From the NCBI GenBank assembly GCA_003116995.1, contig BDSL01000078.1, forward strand, positions 372,001-436,000: a stretch of DNA of 64,000 bases. The letters run 5' to 3'. The DNA comes from Yamagishiella unicocca (taxonomy: Eukaryota > Chlorophyta > Chlorophyceae > Chlamydomonadales > Volvocaceae). The notes below the pieces were generated by a model that made no database searches, was not told where the DNA came from, and worked only from the letters and a program-made list of their open reading frames with translations. Made by a program: the position numbers and the translations under genes. Below, in pieces: positions 58,117 to 64,000 of this stretch; position 1 is the first letter of the stretch, and each line of letters starts with the position of its first letter.

Positions 58117-61100
58117 ATGGGAAAATCACAGAAGGACACAGGCAGTCGGAGATGGGCCATAGTGCCTGGAGGCAAGCCGCTTGCTATCGAAAAACGTATG
58201 ATCGTCGCCGCTTCAGCACGCGAGATCTTAAAATGTTATTCCCTGGATACCGTCAAAAACCGTGATCGGGCTGCGCCCTTTGGCCTGGATGAGGCTGTGT
58301 TATCAGCCAAACTGGGCGCAGCGTCGATCAGAGTCCCCAGCAAGCGATTTGCCTCCCTACTTACTGGAAGCGGCGTCTTTATACAGTCTAATGGATGTTT
58401 CGCCTTCAATCCCAAGCATGCTGCGGCTGACTTGCCGAGCGACTTGTACACCCTGGACGCCAACGACGCCTTTTCGCGCTTCCTGCGCAAGCCGCCTCCT
58501 ACCGCAGGCGGCACGGCGCCGCATGCACACAGGACGGGTGCACCCGAGCCCAAGCAAGCAGCGCAACCCAAATCAGCGGTAGCGCAACCCAGATCAGCGG
58601 CAGCCCAACCCGTCCCCACACCGGCGCAACCCCTCCCCAAGGCCGCGCAACCCCTGCCAACCCCCGCGCAACCCCTCCCCAAGCCACTGCAACCCCCTCC
58701 CGCGGTGGCGCCTCAGCCCCTCCCCAAGCCATCTCCGGTACAACCCGCACACACCTGGCAGAGCGTCCCTGAGGCCGGCTTGGTAGCGCTGTGCCGTCAC
58801 GGCTCCCTTCTGGACGCCAGCCAGCGCCGCGTGGTGGCCTTAGCCGCCCAGTCGGTCCTCACCGCCTTCCGCGCACAGGGCTCCAGACACAGCCGCCGGT
58901 CGACCTTCGGGCAGAGCCTGCCGGAGCTCACCGCGGCGGTACGGCAGCCGCCGGGGTCCGCACCCAGCCCCAACGACCTGGCGAAGCTGCTGGTCAACTC
59001 GGGGGTGTTTCGAGTGAGCAGGCGGGCCACCGGCAAGGTGGCGGTGCTGGAATCCATGGACAAGTCGGTGGGGGCGGGGGCACCGTGGACCTACCTGCCG
59101 GCGGACTTGTACGCGATGGAGCCGAGGGAGGCATATGAGCGCCTGATGAGGGGGCCACCGGGATACGTAGCAGCGGCGCCGGTGCCGGTGGCGATGGCCA
59201 CTGGTGCAGGTACCGCCGCTACGGGCGACACCCCGACGGTTGCGCCGGCGGCGACGGTTGTGATGAGGACGGCGGCGGCTGACGCGGTGCCGTCGGGGGG
59301 TGTTGTGGCGGCGGGTGCCGCAGCGGCGATGGCTGCGACCCCTGCAGCTGCAGCGGCGACCAGGGCGGGCCTCTTGCAGGTTCAGGGGGGACCGCCCACT
59401 GGCGGGGCGCGGTCGCAAGTGGCAGAGTGGCACCTGCGGGCGGAGGCGGAGCAGCGCGGACCTGGCCGCATGGCGGCGGCCCCGCAACCCAGGTGGTGCC
59501 CGCCGGCGAGTGGCCAGCAGGGCGAGAGAGCTGGCGAAAACCAAGCGGTGGCGGCGGCAAGCTGGCTGCCGCTGCTTCAGGCGGCGCCCATGCGGCTGGA
59601 CATCGACGCCGACGGGCGCGGCCGGGTGGCTGCGCCCGGCCCTGCGGCGGGACCGGCGGGACGCCCGCTGGCGGCACGCGCTGGCGCGGCTGCCCCACCC
59701 GCACCCTCCGGCGTCCGCCCTTCGTCCGGCACCCGGCAAGCTGGGGCTCAGGGGGTCAGTGAGGGCGCTGACAGCCTGCTGGACGACTTCCTGCAGGTGC
59801 TGCCTCGCAGGTGCGGCGGGGTCTAGGCAGCAGAGGGACGCGAGGGCAACGGGGCTGGTAAGGCTGTCTACAAGGGTGGGTCAAGGTGGTGGGGGGCTGA
59901 ACCGCGGCCCCCTCACCCTCTCTTGCGCCTGATTGCCCGTCCGCCTCATTACCCGCTCGCTTTCCGCGGCTTTGTGTGTTGCGCCTCCTCAGCTGTTCCT
60001 CTCTGGGTCGGATTAATGCACAGGCTGCGGAAAAAAGTGAGCCGCTGCGCGACCACCGGCGGTGGCGGCAGCGAAGGAGATAGCGACCGTGACAACGGCA
60101 CCCGTGGCGGTTCCACGGGTCGGCCCGGCGCCAGTGGGCGTTACCTGGTGGACATGGCGCTGGACAGCGGCCGGGCGGTGCGGCTGGCCTTCTCGGATGG
60201 CAGCAAGGAGCTGCTGGAGGGCTACAAGGTGAGCGCACAGCGGCACCCGGGGTTCGCACGCTGACGTGCCACGGAGGGGGAAATGGCGTGCTCACGCGGG
60301 GAGTCGTTCTGAGCAGTCAGTCGGTTGGGTGAGAGCTGGGTGCACCGGCATTAAGGAATGCACGTCGTCTGCGGAGTGGGTGGGTTGGGAGAATCGCGGC
60401 TGTGGAGTAGCTCTGACCAACAGCAGCGCTTTCGCTCCCCCCTCCGTCAGCCGGGGTTGCACCACTCCACCTCTGAGTGCCTCCTGGGCTCCCGGCCCCC
60501 TCCCCAGGCGTCCATCCCCAAGGCACTGCAGGCGCTGCAGCGCTACCTGCAGCGGCGCGAGGCGGACGACGACGAGGCGGCGGGGGGTCCGGCCGGCAGC
60601 GCGGACACCAACAACGGCAGCGCCCCCGGCAGGACCGGCGGCCGGGGCAACAAGCGGTCGAGGGTGGACTCGGCCGGCAGCGAGCCGGGCGACAGCGAGG
60701 GTGAGTGCTGTAAGTCTCTGGGTCGGAGACAACATGAGCGCTCCGGAGCCCGCTCTACACCGCATTCGCTCCTCCCACACCACCTGTCGGTACAGTAACT
60801 TGGTGTTGGTGCGCATCGCATGCACATCGCTGCCCCCTGGCCCCCCAGAGCCCGCCACCACCAGGAGGCGCACCGGCAGCTCCGGTCGCGAGCCCGGTGA
60901 CCAGCAGCACCCAGGGCCGGCTGCCACAGACGCAAACAGCATCACCTCCCGCCTGTTTGGCAACGACAACCGCTGCTGCCCTCCAGGCACTCTTCACAGG
61001 TCGGTGGTGGGTCGGGCGCATCCAAGCGCGTCTCAGCGCGGAACAACACTGCCGCTCGCCTCACTGCACCTCCAGCCAACCGCCCTACCGCGCCCGCTGC

Positions 61101-63585
61101 CCCCGCTGTCCACCCCAGGATAAGCGCTTTGCGCAACCCGCTGGACGGTTCCGTGTACGGCTTGACGTACCGCGTGGGACGACACCTGTCCGGAGTGGCC
61201 CGGGTGCTGAGGGACGTGCTCACGGATCTGGCGGGGCGCGGCAGGCGGGCGGGCGGGCAGCAGCAGCACCAGCCGCACCCGCACCCGCAGCCCTTCTCCG
61301 CCGGCGGCCCGGGAAGCGGGGCACGTGGAAACGGCAGCTTCGCCCGGGGCCTAAGCGGGTAGGTCTGCTTATTTGAGCTGGCCATGGCTTGGTCAACATG
61401 GCTGCTTGGCCATCGTCTCAAACCAGTCAATAGCGCCCGTGTGCGAACCCGCTTGGCGCATTGAAAGCCGTGCGGCACCTGCATCGCGACCCCCTCCCCA
61501 GCTAACCGCCAGGGGACACCGCCGGGTCGTCCTTCGTCGTGTCCGCCGTCCTCGGCCCCTCCCTCCCTCCCCGCCGGGCTCCGTTTCTGCTCCCCGTCTC
61601 CAATGTCGTGTAACCGGGTCTTCTCGTACCCCGCCGGGTTCCAGGTCCCTGCTGCTGCTGGGTCGCCCCGGCAGTGGCAAGACGACGCTACTGCGCGACA
61701 TCGCCCGGCTGCTGGCTGACGACCTGCAGTTGAGCGTGGTGGTCATAGACACCAGCAACGAAATTGCGGGTAGGCGGGCAGACGCAGAGACGTGGGCGAA
61801 CTGGGCAAAGCGAGTGAAGGGGACCCAGCTAGCAAGGTGGGCCCGGCAAGGCAGGGGGCCTGCAACGCTCACCTCCCGAGAGTAGACTCTGACGCCGCTG
61901 GCTCCCACCCCCGCCGCCCTTGCGCTGTCTTGTCTGCTGCCTGTTGTGGCGGCCGCAGGGGGCGACGTGCGGCCTCACTCGTGCATCGGCAGCGCCCGGC
62001 GGGTCATGGTGGGGGAGCGGGGGGAGCTGCACCGCGTGATGCTGGAGGCGGTGCAGAATCACGGCCCCGAGGTCATCATAGTGGACGAGATCGCGAACAA
62101 GCAGGTGGGGGGAAAGGAGGCAGCAGCGGGCGCGCCGGCAGCAGGAACATGGTGCATCTCCCACTGGACCCAGAGCGGCGCCTGGAGCCCTGGCCATCTG
62201 GCCACCCAGCCGGTCCTCAGCTCCTACGTTCGCATGCGGCACTGTCCGTTGCCGGAGAGATGTCCATCCGGACCTCCCCGGGTCATTCCGGAGGTTGGCT
62301 GCCCGTCGCTCACATCACACCTGGGGGGGTAGCACTGTGGTTGCCACCATCGCCGTGCTCACGCAGTTGCGTCGCCTCTCCTGCCGCCTGCCGCCGCCTC
62401 CACCGCTGCAGGAGGTTGACGCCGCCCGCACCATCTCCCAGCGCGGGGTGATGCTGGTGGCCACCGTCCACGGCACTGACCTGGGCTCCCTGCTGCACAA
62501 CTCGGAGCTCAATCCGCTGGTGGGGGGGCTGCAGGTGAGGCAGGGCGCGACTGGTGCCCACAGCATCGCGCGCGAGGGAGAGATTCGACAATGGGTGTCT
62601 GGAACGCATTGGCCAAGGACAGAGCGGCGTGCCTAAGAGCTCACGTGGCAGCCTCGTGTCCTCCGACGCACGTGATCATGTGTTGGTCGCAGGCCGTCAC
62701 GTTGGGCGACGAGCTGGCCAGGAGCAGCAACGGTGGCGCCAAGACCCGCACGGAGCGGCGGGGTGCGCCCACCTTCAGGTGCGGCCAGCAGTGGGCGCCG
62801 ACAAACGCACGGCCGGGCATCACATGCCCAACTAATCGTGTTCACATCCTTCCACACCATTTCTGGCGCTCTGGTGACCTTGTGCCTGCCGCCCTGCTGC
62901 TCGGCTGCTGCTGCTGTATTGCCCCCAACAGGACGCTCGTGGAGGTGATGGGTGGCGGCAGGTCAGTCCGCCAGAGGCGTGCCGTACCGCCTGACAGCAC
63001 CACCTCCGACCCAAATCCATCGTCTTGACTGTGTCCCGCCTAGTCCTGCATCATGTCACCACCGCCACCCTCCCCCTCCGCCTTCCCGTGTCTCCCTCGG
63101 CGCCGGTGAACCTCACATCTGGTGCCTGAGTTCCGCCCCTGCCTGCTGCCGCACCTCCCGGCAGGCTGCGGCTGCGACCCGACGTGGCGTCAAGCGTCGA
63201 TGTGCTGCTGGGGACCACGCCCGGCGCTGGCAGGGCGCAGCTGCCGCAGCAGCAGCACTGGCACCCGGCTAACGGGCAGGGACAGCAGCACCGGCATCAG
63301 CACCAGCATCAACGGCACCAACAGAACCAGCACCGGCCTCCTTGCCCGCCGCCGGGGGCTGCGGCGCAGCCCCCGCAGCAGCAGCCAGGGAGCCTCCTGG
63401 TGTCCACTCGCCAGGCGGCCAGCGGTGGCGGGCAGCTGGGCGAGGGTGACATGCTGCCTCCCCTGGAGCAGCTGCGGTGGACGGAGCTGGAGTGCAGGGG
63501 GGCGCCGGCGGCCGGCAGCAGAGCGCAGCACCAGGTGCACGTGCGGCTGCTGCGGCCGGGCGATCCCGTGCAAGATGACGCCTGA
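58117..63585 (+). CDS. Ycf45/SpoIIIAA-like P-loop ATPase with duplicated N-terminal domain
   Basis: Exons: 58117-59810, 60024-60228, 60508-60700, 60849-60999, 61119-61358, 61645-61769, 61959-62104, 62412-62534, 62693-62778, 62932-62961, 63165-63585; 1137 residues. The C-terminal half follows the Ycf45/plant SPD1 family: [54 protein letters not shown], Walker [16 protein letters not shown] (Lys840), [21 protein letters not shown], Walker [46 protein letters not shown]. In plants this family acts in plastids, and here no clear transit peptide is seen. Residues 1-565 are an extension with two related copies of an unrecognised domain (about 20-130 and 225-350) around a Pro/Gln linker ([19 protein letters not shown]), then an Ala-rich linker. 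Joining at 59810/60024 restores the conserved LPRRLR, so the upstream open frame and the ATPase are one gene. The tail is Gln/His-rich. Confidence 0.92.
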
Positions 63586-64000
63586 TCCTGACTGGCGAGG
63601 CTGGCACGTGTGCGATACGGTATGCGGCGATTGGCGCTTGGTTGAACTGATGCAGCGGTATGTGTGTATGGTGTAACGTCGTGGTGGGTCGCCGCGTACC
63701 ACCCACCGCGCGCAAGTGCGATGTTTTGGGAGCTCGTACTCGGCTGCCGCAGGAGTGGAACGTTGCCGGGAGGTGCAGCGGCGACTGTGATACTGCCGCC
63801 GTGGGGTGTCGCCGTTGCCTGATTTCACATTCAAAGGCGTGCTGTCGCGGAGAGGGTTGGTCTGCTTCGCACCTGACGGCTTCTCCTCGGAAATGGCGAC
63901 ACGCCATTTGTGGTGGATGTGTATGGATGCTCGCTCTGTACGATTACGCTGTGTATAGGATTATTAAATTTCGAATTGCTGGAGCCAAATGGCGGGATCT
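63586..64000. other. 3' flank of Ycf45-like gene
   Basis: Short 3' UTR followed by intergenic DNA. Nothing further is recognised up to the window end. Confidence 0.5.
63672..63676 (+). terminator. TGTAA poly(A) signal of Ycf45-like gene
   Basis: TGTAA lies 87 nt past the TGA stop codon at 63583-63585. This matches the volvocine poly(A) signal and sets a short 3' UTR. Confidence 0.65.

Noticed and set aside
60016..60264. ATG at 60016 as the start of a separate ATPase gene
   Set aside because: Splicing 59810 to 60024 gives LPRRLRKKV and continues the conserved [10 protein letters not shown] start of the Ycf45 family, which lies in the upstream exon.

Overview
The window looks like nuclear DNA of a volvocine green alga (Chlamydomonadales: Chlamydomonas, Gonium, Volvox and relatives). 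It is GC-rich. Its genes are split by many short introns with GT/GC..AG ends and C-rich acceptor tracts. The proteins carry long Ala/Gly/Pro/Ser/Gln runs, TGTAA poly(A) signals occur after several stop codons, and introns are full of minisatellites. The species cannot be fixed from the sequence. I rebuilt eight genes by hand; in each, every exon joins in phase and the reading frame stays open to the stop.

Layout. 1321-2955 (-): linker histone H1, 6 exons. 5079-9978 (-): a 10-exon RNase H1-like protein with two hybrid-binding domains (HBD), AT-hooks and an RNase H fold whose catalytic acids are all replaced. 11495-16209 (-): its apparently active paralogue, with three HBDs and an intact RNase H domain, 12 exons. 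17207-31582 (+): a 31-exon, about 2080-residue protein with a C2-like domain near the N-terminus and a GRAM/PH-like C-terminus. 33459-43444 (+): a 21-exon GAF-like plus protein kinase of the TKL/Raf-like type. 47748-52692 (-): RNase HII, 8 exons, with one intron made almost wholly of a 31-bp tandem repeat. 53275-56912 (+): a PfkB sugar kinase with a plastid-type leader, 10 exons. 58117-63585 (+): a Ycf45/SpoIIIAA-like P-loop ATPase with a large N-terminal extension holding an internal duplication, 11 exons.

Three RNase H proteins (active type 1, apparently dead type 1, and type 2) lie within about 48 kb, close to a linker histone gene. They share a theme (RNA:DNA hybrids and chromatin), but nothing in the sequence shows co-regulation. 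Two gene pairs are divergent and share an upstream region: RNase H1/C2-GRAM (16210-17206) and RNase HII/PfkB (52693-53274). The stretches 1-1320, 2956-4890, 9979-11494, 31583-33458, 43445-47527 and 56913-58116 hold no gene I can support.

The most notable items are the degenerate RNase H1 paralogue; the triplicated HBD exon cassette; the RNase HII intron, in which every 31-bp unit boundary is an AG|GTG splice-like junction; two families of short dispersed repeats seen only in introns of several genes; and the duplicated, unrecognised domain fused to a Ycf45 ATPase.
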